From positions 121,176 through 185,175 of the forward strand of contig CAJTXU010000001.1 in assembly GCA_910584125.1 (NCBI GenBank): a stretch of 64,000 bases of DNA, given 5' to 3'. The DNA comes from an uncultured Muribaculaceae bacterium (GTDB lineage Bacteria; Bacteroidota; Bacteroidia; Bacteroidales; Muribaculaceae). The notes beneath the pieces were generated by a model. That model saw nothing but the letters and a program-made list of their open reading frames with translations. It made no database searches and was not told where the DNA came from. The translations under genes and the position numbers were made by a program. Shown in pieces: positions 1 through 8,653 of this stretch. Each line of letters starts with the position of its first letter. Within the stretch, counting starts at the first letter, position 1.

Positions 1-72
1 TCAGGCGGCAGCCGAGCTTCAGGCGGCAGCCGAGCTTCAGGCGGCAGCCGAGCTTCAGGCGGCAGCCGAGCT
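1..72. repeat. Four tandem 18-bp repeats at the 3' end of comM
   Basis: The 18-bp unit TCAGGCGGCAGCCGAGCT is repeated four times without change, starting at base 1, so the array may continue outside the window. The last copy overlaps the comM stop codon on the minus strand (72-74). The core CGAGCTTCAG is shared with the repeats beside the RAYT transposase gene at 15.6-15.9 kb. Function is unknown. Confidence 0.9.
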
Positions 73-1670
73 TAGAAGTTCTGGCCGTAGTTGGCGCGGT
101 CGAGGCTGCGGTAGCCTATCGCTTCGGCGATGTGCGTCACCGAAACGGGCCGCTCGGCGGCCTCGGCCACGGTCATCGCCGGCGTGCCGTCTTCGTTGCG
201 GCGCGTGGCGTAGTCGAGGTCGGCGATCGTGCGGGCCACCCGCAGGATGCGGTCGAAAGCTCGCGCCGACATGTTGAGCCGCGTCATCCGCTCCTTGAGC
301 TTCTGCATCCCCGCCTCGTCGGGCCATGCGTATTCATGCAGCAGCCGTGAGTTCATCTGGGCGTTGCAGTAGACTCCAGGCAGATGCCTGTAGCGTTCCT
401 GCTGCACGGCGCGCGCCGCCTGGACCCTTGCCCGTATCGACGCCGAATCCTCGCCCGGCGCACGGTCGGCCATCGCGTCGAACGCCACCGGCTCGATCTC
501 CACCTGCAGGTCGATGCGGTCGAGCAGCGGGCCCGAGATCTTGTTCATATATTTGGTCACCTGCCCCGGCGCGCAGGTGCACCGCTTGGTCGGATGCCCG
601 TAATAGCCGCAGGGGCATGGATTCATCGACGCCACAAGCATGAAGCTCGCCGGATAATCCACCGTATATTTCGCCCTCGACACGGTGATGACCCTGTCTT
701 CGATCGGCTGCCTGAGCACTTCGAGCACCTGCCTCGGAAACTCCGGGAACTCGTCGAGGAAGAGCACGCCGTTGTGGGCCAGCGATATCTCGCCGGGCAT
801 GGGGTTCGCCCCGCCGCCGACGAGCGCGACTGGCGATACCGTATGGTGCGGCGTGCGGAACGGCCGCCGCGTCATGAGCTTCGAGCCCCGCTGCAGCTTC
901 CCGGCCACCGAATGTATCTTGGTGGTCTCCAGAGCCTCGGCCATGCCCAGAGGCGGCAGTATCGAGGGGAGTCGCTTGGCCATCATCGACTTGCCCGCTC
1001 CCGGAGGGCCTACCATCAGGATATTGTGGCCGCCTGCGCAGGCAACCTCGAAGGCGCGCTTCACCGTCTCCTGCCCCTTGACCTCCGAGAAGTCGAAGTC
1101 GAATTTCTCGGCCTCCGCGGCGAAGATCTCGCGCGTGTTGATGCGCGTGGGCTCATGCACGCCCTTGCCCTCCATTATCTCAATAGCCTCGCCGAGCGTG
1201 CGGACACCATACACCTCCACGCGGTTGACGACGGCGGCCTCGGTGACGTTGGCCTCGGGCACTATGAGCCGCTTGAAGCCCATCTCGCGCGCCTTGACGG
1301 CCATCGGCAGCGCGCCGCGTACCGGCAGCACCGACCCGTCGAGGCTCAGCTCCCCCGTGATCATGTAATCCCCGATGTTGGCGCAGCGCACCATCTCGGA
1401 AGCCGTCATCAGGCCTATGGCGAGCGGAAGGTCGAACGACGCCCCCTCTTTCTTTATGTCGGCCGGCGCGAGATTGATCGTGACCCTGTAATGCGGGAAG
1501 GAATAGCCGCTCGATTTCATGGCCGACTCGATGCGCAGCTGGCTCTCCTTGACGGCCGTGTCGGCCATACCGACGATATTGAACTGCGTGCCGTTCTCGA
1601 CGATGGTCTCGATTGTGACCGGGAAGGCGTCTATGCCATGTATGGCGGCGGTGTGTACCTTTGTAAGCAT
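72..1670 (-). CDS. comM: YifB/ComM family Mg-chelatase-like AAA+ ATPase
   Basis: A 532-residue protein of normal length for the YifB/ComM family. It has an N-terminal Lon-protease-like (ChlI) domain over about residues 1-170, then an AAA+ core with Walker A GPPGAGKS near residue 222, and a cysteine cluster (CPCG...CTC, about residues 350-365) typical of the family. The C-terminal Mg-chelatase part follows. ComM in Haemophilus and Vibrio is a hexameric helicase that promotes branch migration during natural transformation; whether this protein does so is inference. It is the last gene of a minus-strand operon, 22 bp after the lipoprotein gene. Its stop codon lies in an 18-bp tandem repeat. Confidence 0.93.
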   Translation of the reverse strand: MLTKVHTAAIHGIDAFPVTIETIVENGTQFNIVGMADTAVKESQLRIESAMKSSGYSFPHYRVTINLAPADIKKEGASFDLPLAIGLMTASEMVRCANIGDYMITGELSLDGSVLPVRGALPMAVKAREMGFKRLIVPEANVTEAAVVNRVEVYGVRTLGEAIEIMEGKGVHEPTRINTREIFAAEAEKFDFDFSEVKGQETVKRAFEVACAGGHNILMVGPPGAGKSMMAKRLPSILPPLGMAEALETTKIHSVAGKLQRGSKLMTRRPFRTPHHTVSPVALVGGGANPMPGEISLAHNGVLFLDEFPEFPRQVLEVLRQPIEDRVITVSRAKYTVDYPASFMLVASMNPCPCGYYGHPTKRCTCAPGQVTKYMNKISGPLLDRIDLQVEIEPVAFDAMADRAPGEDSASIRARVQAARAVQQERYRHLPGVYCNAQMNSRLLHEYAWPDEAGMQKLKERMTRLNMSARAFDRILRVARTIADLDYATRRNEDGTPAMTVAEAAERPVSVTHIAEAIGYRSLDRANYGQNF

Positions 1671-1692
1671 GTCGGATCGATTGTTTGTGATG

Positions 1693-2763
1693 TTACTTGC
1701 CCATCTGTCGGCGGAACGCCGACAGCGCCGGCGCGGGGTCGGGGCCGGAATAGGCGCTCTTTCGGTCGCGCCCGATGACGATGAACCAGGGGAACCGACG
1801 GACGCCGAGCTCGCGGGCCGTCGGGTCGGACACCCCGAGCGGCATCCATGCCTGCACGACGCCGGTCAGTGTGTCGGCGCGGACGCTCTGCCATCTCACC
1901 GACGAGTCAGGCTCGAGCTGGACGTTGGCTATGACGCGCCGCGACGAGTCGGCGTAGGCGCGCGACAGTCGCCTCAGCGAGTCGATGTGGGTCTTATAGT
2001 CCTCGCAGGATGTCCGCGAGAAATATAGCAGCGCGGGCACGCGGCCCGGGGTGACGGTGTCGCATCCGGTCTGCACAGTGTTGAACACGATGGCGCGGGG
2101 CATAGGCTGTTCGGCCGGAACGTCCTCGAGCATGTCGCTGCGCGACACGAGCTCGCGCCATGACGCGTCGAGCGCGTCGCCCTGGAGTTTCGACCATGCC
2201 GCCCGGAATCCGCGTTCGTCGGCGCCACGGTCGTAATAGAGCAGCAGCATCAGCGTCGAGACCGGATCCTCCGGATTCGCGCCGACATACTCGGCCACGG
2301 CCTTGTTGAGCGCCGCGACGGCGCCTGCGCCGCGTGCCGACAGCGCGGCGCGGTGCGATAGACGCCACTCGGTGAGACGCTTGTTGATCTTGTTGCCGTC
2401 TATGCTCCAGCCGAGCGGGTCGCGGCCGTCGCCTGTGATGTTGATGTCGTCGCCGCGCCGCGCGTAGAAGAAGGTAGACGGGCCGCCGTTGCCGACCGAA
2501 GACACGTATACCAGACACGGGTTGCGGGTCACGAGCCGGGTCTCAGCCTTGCCTTTCTGCACCGAAACCACGCTCTCCACCACCCAGCCCTTGCGTGGGT
2601 CGGAGGCGTAATAGAGCATGCGGTAGGCGGCGTCGACATTGCCGTCGAGGCCGAACTCTACTTTGAACTCATTGCCGGCGCAGCCCGCCAGCAACACTAC
2701 CACCCACAGCAGCACCGATGCCGACAGAGACGCGCGAAGACCTTGTGCAAGCCGCCGCATCAT
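1693..2763 (-). CDS. Thioredoxin-like lipoprotein with DUF4369-like N-terminus
   Basis: A 356-residue predicted lipoprotein. A hydrophobic signal ends in lipobox LAGC with Cys28 as the likely lipidation site. Residues 30-130 resemble the DUF4369 beta domain found in front of thioredoxin-like modules in Bacteroidota. The C-terminal 120 residues look like a thioredoxin fold (strand ending in ALLYFSRTSCEDY, later RRFPWFIVIG), but the usual CxxC is reduced to a single cysteine in TSCEDY. Classical disulfide exchange is therefore doubtful and the role is unknown. The start codon overlaps the manC stop in an ATGA arrangement, which implies translational coupling. Confidence 0.75.
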   Translation of the reverse strand: MMRRLAQGLRASLSASVLLWVVVLLAGCAGNEFKVEFGLDGNVDAAYRMLYYASDPRKGWVVESVVSVQKGKAETRLVTRNPCLVYVSSVGNGGPSTFFYARRGDDINITGDGRDPLGWSIDGNKINKRLTEWRLSHRAALSARGAGAVAALNKAVAEYVGANPEDPVSTLMLLLYYDRGADERGFRAAWSKLQGDALDASWRELVSRSDMLEDVPAEQPMPRAIVFNTVQTGCDTVTPGRVPALLYFSRTSCEDYKTHIDSLRRLSRAYADSSRRVIANVQLEPDSSVRWQSVRADTLTGVVQAWMPLGVSDPTARELGVRRFPWFIVIGRDRKSAYSGPDPAPALSAFRRQMGK

Positions 2764-3866
2764 ACGAACTCCTCGCCGAAACGGGCCTTGATCTCGTTGA
2801 CTACCTGACGGACCTTCTGCTCTTCCGACAGCGGATATATCAGCAGGGCGTTGCCGCTGTCGGCCACGATATAGCCATTGAGCCCACAGGCCACCACAAT
2901 CTTGTCGGGACCGGAGGCGAACAGCGTGCCCTCGCAGTTGTGGGCCAGCACCTTGCAGTTCTGTGTCACATTGCGGTCCTGGTTCTTGGGCGAGCAGTCA
3001 TACAGGGCGTTCCACGTCCCCAGGTCGCTCCAGCCGAGGTCGGCGGTCTCGACATATACGTTGTCGGCCTTCTCCATTATGGCGTAGTCGATTGAGATCG
3101 ACGAGGCATTGGGGAAGGCAGCGTCGATGAAGTCCATCTCTCCCGGCGTGCCGTACGATCCGGCCCCGGCATCGAATATGCAGGCCGTCTCGGGGGCGTA
3201 TCTTTCGAAAGCCCGCAGTATGGCGTCGGCCCGCCATAGGAACATGCCGCTGTTCCAGAAGAACTCGCCGGTCTCGAGGAATACCTTCGCCATCTCGAGA
3301 TCGGGCTTCTCGGTAAACGACTTCACCTTCATGATCTCGCCGTCTACGTCCGGAATGCGCTCACCGCGCTGTATGTAGCCGTAGCCCGTATGGGGCGACG
3401 TAGGCTTCAGGCCAATCGTGAGCAGACGGTCGCCGGCCTCCACGAAGTCGATGCCGCGGCTGATGACGTCGTGAAACTCCGCCTCGCGCAGAATCAGATG
3501 GTCGGAGGGCAGCGTCACGATCGTGGCTTCCGGATCGAGCGCATGGATATGGTGGGCGGCCCAGCATACGCAGGGGGCCGTGTTGCGCCTCGCCGGCTCA
3601 AGCAGGATGTTGGCGACCGGAACGTCGGGCAACTGCTCGCGGATTATGTCATAGTAGGCGCTGTTGGTCACCAGGATGATGCGCTCGGGGTCGGCTATGG
3701 GCAGCATCCTGTCGTAGGTGAGCTGCAGAAGGCTTCGGCCCGTGCCGAAGAAATCAAGAAACTGCTTGGGACGCCCGCTGCGGCTGAAGGGCCAGAACCG
3801 GGAGCCCACGCCCCCGCACATTATGACGCAATAACAATGTCTTTTCCTATCGATGTCGTTGTCCAT
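2760..3866 (-). CDS. manC: Mannose-1-phosphate guanylyltransferase
   Basis: A 368-residue nucleotidyltransferase that makes GDP-mannose from mannose-1-phosphate and GTP in the cytoplasm, feeding mannose or fucose units into surface glycans. The pyrophosphorylase signature CGGVGSRFWPFSRSGRPKQ lies at residues 17-35, and FTEKP (about residue 180) is also typical of the family. The length fits the short form without the fused phosphomannose isomerase domain. It follows the Na/Pi symporter gene by 19 bp and overlaps the next gene by 4 bp, so the four minus-strand genes are probably one operon. It fits with the glycosyltransferase encoded divergently at 6.3 kb, though a direct link is inference. 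Confidence 0.93.
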   Translation of the reverse strand: MDNDIDRKRHCYCVIMCGGVGSRFWPFSRSGRPKQFLDFFGTGRSLLQLTYDRMLPIADPERIILVTNSAYYDIIREQLPDVPVANILLEPARRNTAPCVCWAAHHIHALDPEATIVTLPSDHLILREAEFHDVISRGIDFVEAGDRLLTIGLKPTSPHTGYGYIQRGERIPDVDGEIMKVKSFTEKPDLEMAKVFLETGEFFWNSGMFLWRADAILRAFERYAPETACIFDAGAGSYGTPGEMDFIDAAFPNASSISIDYAIMEKADNVYVETADLGWSDLGTWNALYDCSPKNQDRNVTQNCKVLAHNCEGTLFASGPDKIVVACGLNGYIVADSGNALLIYPLSEEQKVRQVVNEIKARFGEEFV

Positions 3867-3885
3867 GTCGAAGATGAGTGTTGGT

Positions 3886-5682
3886 CTATTTGATTGCCTC
3901 GGGGACGGTGCGGAACTGGTGCTTGACGCCTTCCACCACGTTGAGCATGTAGTCGCCCAGCTTCTCGGCCTCGCCTATGAGGTCCATGAAGAAGATGCCC
4001 TCCTGGTAATCGTATTCCTTGTTGTTGATGTTGAATATGTTGCCGTCGCGCAACTTGTTGCGCAGGTTGTTGATCTCGCGCTCTTTGTTGTAGGCCGCCA
4101 CGATCTTCGAGTTCTCGGGGGTCTCGAGTTCCTCAAGCAGCCCCAGCACGTTCTTCATCGCTACGTTCACCAGGTCGTACATACGGTCGATCTCCTTGAG
4201 CACTTTCTCGTTGAACTCGACGTGTATCTGGTTCTTGCGGTTGAGCGTCTTGGCCACGTTGAAACATCCGTCGGCTATCGATTCTATCTCGCTGACGATG
4301 CGCAGCATTCCGGCCACGCGCATCTTGCCCTCGGGACTCAGACGGCCTTCCGACACGCGGTTGAGGAATGTCCCGATCTCTATCTCCATGCGGTCGGAGA
4401 TCTCCTCGTATTTCTCGATACGGTCGAACGTCGGCTGGTATTCCTCGTCCTTCTCCTTGAGATGTATCATCTTCCTGGCCATGCCGAGCATGCGCTCCAC
4501 CCTCTGGCCGTAGACCAGAATCTCCTTCTGCGCCTGCGTGATGTTGAGCTCGGAGGCCGACAGAAGTCCGCGCCCGATATATTTGAGGGTGAACTCCTCG
4601 TCCTCGTCCTTGTGGCGGGCGGGCATGATCCAGCAGACTATCCTGACATACAGCTTGGTGAACCATATCATCACCAGCAGGTTGAGGGCGTTGAACACGG
4701 TGGGGAACATGGCGAGGCCGAACGCTATGCAGCTCTGCGCCCGCGAGGTCATGCCCCCTTTTTCGTTGAAGAGGGTCGTGTCGCGCATGCCGGCCTCGGC
4801 CGACTCGTCGATGTCAAGCGGATTCATGCCTCCGAGAGATGCCGTGATGTCGGCCACCAACTCGACGAACGGATGGAACAGGGCGAGCACGATCAGCGAG
4901 CCCAACACGTTGAAGAGCACATGCCCCATCGCCGTCCGCTTGGCTGCGAGGTTTCCGCTCAGAGAGGCAAGGACGGGAGTGATGGTCGTTCCGATGTTGC
5001 CGCCCAGGATGATGGCGCATCCCAGCGAGAACGATATCCACCCTTGCGAGCACATGATCAGCGTGATGGCGAACGTCGCCGCCGAACTCTGCGCTATCAT
5101 GGTGAACACGATGCCCAGCCCGAGGAAGATCAGCACAGACCCGAACCCGAGCGACGTGTATCCCTGCACGAAGCTGAGCATCTCGGGATTCTGCTGCAGG
5201 TTGGGCACATAGGCGCTGATCAGGTCGAGGCCCATGAAGAGGAAGCAGAAGCCCACGACGAACTCGCCCAGCGACTTGTAGGTGCTCTTCTTCATAAACA
5301 TCATCGGCACGCCCACGGCGAGCAGCAGGACACTGTAGTCGGAGATGTTGACCTCGAACGAGAACGCCGAGATGATCCACGTCGTGATCGTCGTGCCCAC
5401 ATTCGCTCCGAATATCACGGCCATAGCCTGACCCAGACTCATCAGGCCCGCGTTGACGAAACTGACCACCATCACCGTCGAGGCGCTCGAGCTCTGGATC
5501 AGAGCCGTGATCAGCAGACCGGTGATTACACCGGTGACCCGGTTGCGCGTCATGATTCCCAGGATGTTGCGAAGTCTGTCGCCCGCAACTTTCTGCAGGC
5601 CCTCGCTCATTACTTTCATGCCATATAGGAACAGACAGACGGCTCCCAGCAGGCTGATAAAATCGAGTATGCTGTAATTCAT
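3886..5682 (-). CDS. Na+/phosphate cotransporter family protein with PhoU-like tail
   Basis: A 598-residue inner-membrane protein of the NptA/YjbB family. It contains the two inverted family repeats, each with its QSS motif (QSSSAST at about residue 63, QSSAAT at about residue 198), within hydrophobic segments covering roughly residues 1-350. Residues 380-598 form a charged helical region like PhoU, as is common in this family. It probably moves phosphate coupled to sodium; direction and regulation cannot be read from the sequence. It is the first gene of the minus-strand operon and is transcribed from the divergent promoter region at 5.7 kb. Confidence 0.9.
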   Translation of the reverse strand: MNYSILDFISLLGAVCLFLYGMKVMSEGLQKVAGDRLRNILGIMTRNRVTGVITGLLITALIQSSSASTVMVVSFVNAGLMSLGQAMAVIFGANVGTTITTWIISAFSFEVNISDYSVLLLAVGVPMMFMKKSTYKSLGEFVVGFCFLFMGLDLISAYVPNLQQNPEMLSFVQGYTSLGFGSVLIFLGLGIVFTMIAQSSAATFAITLIMCSQGWISFSLGCAIILGGNIGTTITPVLASLSGNLAAKRTAMGHVLFNVLGSLIVLALFHPFVELVADITASLGGMNPLDIDESAEAGMRDTTLFNEKGGMTSRAQSCIAFGLAMFPTVFNALNLLVMIWFTKLYVRIVCWIMPARHKDEDEEFTLKYIGRGLLSASELNITQAQKEILVYGQRVERMLGMARKMIHLKEKDEEYQPTFDRIEKYEEISDRMEIEIGTFLNRVSEGRLSPEGKMRVAGMLRIVSEIESIADGCFNVAKTLNRKNQIHVEFNEKVLKEIDRMYDLVNVAMKNVLGLLEELETPENSKIVAAYNKEREINNLRNKLRDGNIFNINNKEYDYQEGIFFMDLIGEAEKLGDYMLNVVEGVKHQFRTVPEAIK

Positions 5683-5715
5683 CGCTTATTTTACGATTTC
5701 ATTTCATATTTTCTG

Positions 5716-5745
5716 CAAAGATAGGAAATTTTTTGCTTATCTTTG
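5716..5745. promoter_or_regulatory. Divergent pair of -7 boxes (Na/Pi operon and folA)
   Basis: CAAAGATA at 5716-5723 is TATCTTTG on the minus strand, and TATCTTTG lies at 5738-5745 on the plus strand. Both match the Bacteroidota -7 consensus TAnnTTTG. They form an inverted repeat with a 14-bp spacer, so one RNA polymerase could block the other. No clear -33 element is visible. Confidence 0.7.
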
Positions 5746-5761
5746 TAAATATTTAGAATTT

Positions 5762-6286
5762 ATGGAGACCAAAGAGGTAAAATTTTTGACACGCCCGGAC
5801 GCCGTAGTGGCCATGGGACTCAACCGCGAGATAGGCTTCGAAGGCGACATGCCCTGGCATCTACCTGAGGATCTGCGTCATTTCAAGCAACTTACCATGG
5901 GGCATCCCGTCATAATGGGACGTGCGACGTGGCTGTCTATCCCGCGCAGGCCCCTGCCGGGGCGGCGCAACATCGTGCTGACCCGCGACCCGGCCTTCCG
6001 GGCCGAGGGCGCCGAGACGGCCCCGTCGCTCGAGAAGGCTCTCGCCTTGTGCGGACAGGACGTCACGCCGTTCATCATCGGCGGCGCTTCGGTCTACGCG
6101 CAGGCACTGCCGCTCGTGGGGCGCATATTCGTCACCCGCATCGACGCCGCCTTCCCCGGCGCGGACGCTTTTTTCCCTCCGATAGACTCCGCGCATTGGG
6201 TTCTCACGGAAGTCTCCGAAACAATGACCTCAAAATCAGGCCTGGACTACAGGTTCGAAACCTATGAAAGTTGTAATAATCAATAA
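5762..6286 (+). CDS. folA: Dihydrofolate reductase
   Basis: A 174-residue enzyme that reduces dihydrofolate to tetrahydrofolate with NADPH. Typical features are GLNREIGFEGDMPWHLPEDL near residues 18-38 (the Asp after LPE matches the active-site acid of E. coli DHFR), the IMGRATWLSIP cofactor-binding segment, and IIGGASVYAQ near residue 105. The ATG at 5762 lies 16 bp after a TATCTTTG -7 box, giving a very short leader. There is no thyA beside it. Its 3' end overlaps the glycosyltransferase gene by 23 bp. Confidence 0.95.
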   Translation: METKEVKFLTRPDAVVAMGLNREIGFEGDMPWHLPEDLRHFKQLTMGHPVIMGRATWLSIPRRPLPGRRNIVLTRDPAFRAEGAETAPSLEKALALCGQDVTPFIIGGASVYAQALPLVGRIFVTRIDAAFPGADAFFPPIDSAHWVLTEVSETMTSKSGLDYRFETYESCNNQ

Positions 6287-7535
6287 ATCGGACTCGACGG
6301 GAGGAGCCGCCGTGGTCAGCGCGCGTCTCCTGCGCGCGCTCTGCAACCTTGGCGTCGACGCGCATATGCTCGTCTGCGAGAAGCTGCATGACTCCGGCCG
6401 TGTGGAACTCGCCGCCTCGCCTTCACGCATCAAGCGGTCGTTTCTGGCCGAACGTCTCAAGATATTCCTGGCCAACGGTCTCAACCGCGACAATCTCTTC
6501 AAGGTCGACACGGCCTCCGACGGTCTGCCGCTGCACCGCAACCGGCTGGTCCGCGAGGCCGACGTGATCTGCCTCAACTGGGTCAACCAGGGGATGCTGT
6601 CGCTCCGGGGCCTTCGCGAACTGCTCCATCTGGGCAAACCTGTGGTCTGGACTATGCACGACATGTGGAATTTCACAGGCATATGCCACCACGCCGGCTC
6701 TTGCACCCGCTGGCGGCAGACTTGCGGTCTCTGCCCCTTCTTAGGCTCGGCCAAATCGCCCGACGACATATCGCTCTCGGTGTGGAACAACAAAAAGATA
6801 GTCTATGGCCAGGCCCTGCGTCTGGCGCAGGTGTCGGGAACGAGGTTGCATTTCGTGGCCGTCTCCAACTGGCTGGCCGGACTTGCGGCCGGTTCGCCGC
6901 TCATGTCCGAGATGCCTCTGTCGGTGATTCCCAACGCTTTCCCGGTGCCGGACAGGCCTATGCGCGAGGCGCGGGCCAACGGCCGTTTCCACGTGCTGAT
7001 GGGGGCCGCGCGCCTCGACGACCCCGTCAAGGGCCTGCCGATTCTTGTCGAGGCGACTCGTGTGCTCCGCGACCGCTGGCCCGACGAGGCCGCCCGCATC
7101 GAGCTGGTGACTTTCGGCAACGTCAAGGACCCGGCGGCGCTCGACGGCATCGCCGTCTCGCACAGGCATCTGGGCGTCGTCAGCGGCGAGGACCGGCTGC
7201 GCGACGTGTATCTCGGCGGTGACGCCGTGGTCTCCACCTCGCTCTACGAGACTCTGCCCGGCACCTTGGTCGAGGGCCAGGTCTACGGCTGCATACCCGT
7301 CTCGTTCGGACGCGGAGGGCAGGCCGACATCATCGACCATATGCAGACGGGATATATCGCCACCTGGAGCGACGACCTGCCTACGGCGGCAGCGCGCATA
7401 GCCGAGGGCATCGTCTGGGCCATGCGCCAGCCCGCCGACGACATCCGCGCCCGCATGTACGCCTCGGCGAAGGCGCGTTTCGACGCCCCTGTCGTGGCCG
7501 CCCGCTACGTCGGCCTCTTCGAGCAACTGCTCTGA
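6264..7535 (+). CDS. GT4-type glycosyltransferase
   Basis: A 423-residue GT-B fold glycosyltransferase. The N-terminus (KVVIINKSDSTGGAAVVSARL) is the glycine-rich start of the acceptor domain. Residues 245-400 carry the donor-site region, with a motif equivalent to the usual ExxxxG segment at SLYETLPGTLVEGQVYGCIPV. It probably transfers an activated sugar to a surface glycan; donor and acceptor are unknown. The start lies inside folA (23-bp overlap), so the two are likely translated from one mRNA. A short paralogous remnant lies at 10.24-10.42 kb. Confidence 0.85.
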   Translation: MKVVIINKSDSTGGAAVVSARLLRALCNLGVDAHMLVCEKLHDSGRVELAASPSRIKRSFLAERLKIFLANGLNRDNLFKVDTASDGLPLHRNRLVREADVICLNWVNQGMLSLRGLRELLHLGKPVVWTMHDMWNFTGICHHAGSCTRWRQTCGLCPFLGSAKSPDDISLSVWNNKKIVYGQALRLAQVSGTRLHFVAVSNWLAGLAAGSPLMSEMPLSVIPNAFPVPDRPMREARANGRFHVLMGAARLDDPVKGLPILVEATRVLRDRWPDEAARIELVTFGNVKDPAALDGIAVSHRHLGVVSGEDRLRDVYLGGDAVVSTSLYETLPGTLVEGQVYGCIPVSFGRGGQADIIDHMQTGYIATWSDDLPTAAARIAEGIVWAMRQPADDIRARMYASAKARFDAPVVAARYVGLFEQLL

Positions 7536-7578
7536 CGCGCCGCGGCACTTGGAATATTCTTCAATCCACAACGCGGCG
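7533..7578 (+). terminator. Possible hairpin after the glycosyltransferase gene
   Basis: CGCGCCGCG at 7533-7541 pairs with CGCGGCGCG at 7570-7578 around a 28-nt loop. There is no T-run, so it is a weak terminator candidate. Confidence 0.3.
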
Positions 7579-7628
7579 CGAGGGCGCCGTTCGCCCCGCA
7601 CCGCGCAAGCCATTGAATGATAAATATC

Positions 7629-8447
7629 TTAACGGGCAATATATTTCTTGCCATTCATAATATAAATGCCTTTTTCTCCCTCTGACAACGGGGTGCCGTC
7701 AATCCTGTATTTAGTTCCGTCCAGAGGGAAGTCTTCGATTGCCGTGCCGACACCAGCACCTCCGCTGACGTCATAAACCACTCCGTTGCAGGAGGTCACA
7801 ACGCGTTTGAGGGTCGAGGTATATGCCGAGTATACCGAATAGAGTTGGTTGGTGAATCCCGAGGCTGCCCCCAAACCCCAATACCATGTCACCGCCCCGA
7901 CGCACGCATCCTCATCACCCTTGAATCCTACCGGATAGAGCTTTACTTTGTATGCGGCCCATTTCCAATCAGCGTACTCGACATCCGCATTCACGTTTCT
8001 TGTCTTTACGAACTCGTACTCTTCGTCCTCTGCGAGCGAGCCATCCCACATCAACCAGGATATCGGCTCGTCAGACGGTTTAGATGAAAAACTATAGATA
8101 AGTTTCTCCCCTTCATCGATTCTCTGGGGATCAAGCGCGTAAATCACCTCATGGCGGTCTATACGAATATAGCTCTTGAATACAGGCTCGCCGTCATCGA
8201 TGCTCACCCATAGTTTAAGATAGGTTTTGCCATTTATCTCATCGATGCCGTCGAGAGACTGGACCACTTTCATGACGGGCGCATCAGGACTGAGATTCGA
8301 CTTGACTTCCGACTCCCAGCTTGTGCCGAGCTCAATAAAGAGTATATTCTGCCAATTCTCGGGGTCCAGATCACCCGGATGGTCTGCCAGAGCAACCATC
8401 GGAAGAGCAAGAAGCAGACTCAACCCCACCAACATTCTTTTAATCAT
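7629..8447 (-). CDS. Secreted protein of unknown function with sorting-type C-terminus
   Basis: A 272-residue protein with a signal peptide (MIKRMLVGLSLLLALPMVALA) and no domain I recognise with confidence. Its middle is rich in short beta-type segments. The last 30 residues (YRIDGTPL...GIYIMNGKKYIAR) match the short C-terminal tail shared by many secreted proteins of Prevotella and Muribaculaceae-like bacteria, which resembles a type IX secretion signal. Its DNA is more AT-rich than the flanking housekeeping genes. It is in the same orientation as the C10-like lipoprotein gene upstream, with 206 bp between them, so each may have its own promoter. Confidence 0.6.
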   Translation of the reverse strand: MIKRMLVGLSLLLALPMVALADHPGDLDPENWQNILFIELGTSWESEVKSNLSPDAPVMKVVQSLDGIDEINGKTYLKLWVSIDDGEPVFKSYIRIDRHEVIYALDPQRIDEGEKLIYSFSSKPSDEPISWLMWDGSLAEDEEYEFVKTRNVNADVEYADWKWAAYKVKLYPVGFKGDEDACVGAVTWYWGLGAASGFTNQLYSVYSAYTSTLKRVVTSCNGVVYDVSGGAGVGTAIEDFPLDGTKYRIDGTPLSEGEKGIYIMNGKKYIAR

Positions 8448-8653
8448 ATCATAAGCCTTTTTGAATTTATATTTTTTGAATTCGAGTAATTACAAAAGAT
8501 TGCGCGACAATGCGTATTCTTACAAACTTCTGAAATAAAGGATTTGCAAACGACACAAATCTTCGTAATTATAGGTAAAACAGAAAGTATTTGTGCAATA
8601 TCGAAGAGTAGAAACATCAATCCCAAACAATCCCCATATGCACACCCCCAAAA

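Noticed and set aside
384..1778. A 464-codon open frame on the plus strand opposite comM
   Set aside because: It is antisense to a clear comM gene, has the Arg/His-rich composition of a shadow frame in GC-rich DNA, and shows no domain.
8444..8626. A 60-codon minus-strand open frame overlapping the start of the secreted protein gene
   Set aside because: It is in AT-rich leader DNA, overlaps the next start, and has no ribosome-binding site or similarity I can see.
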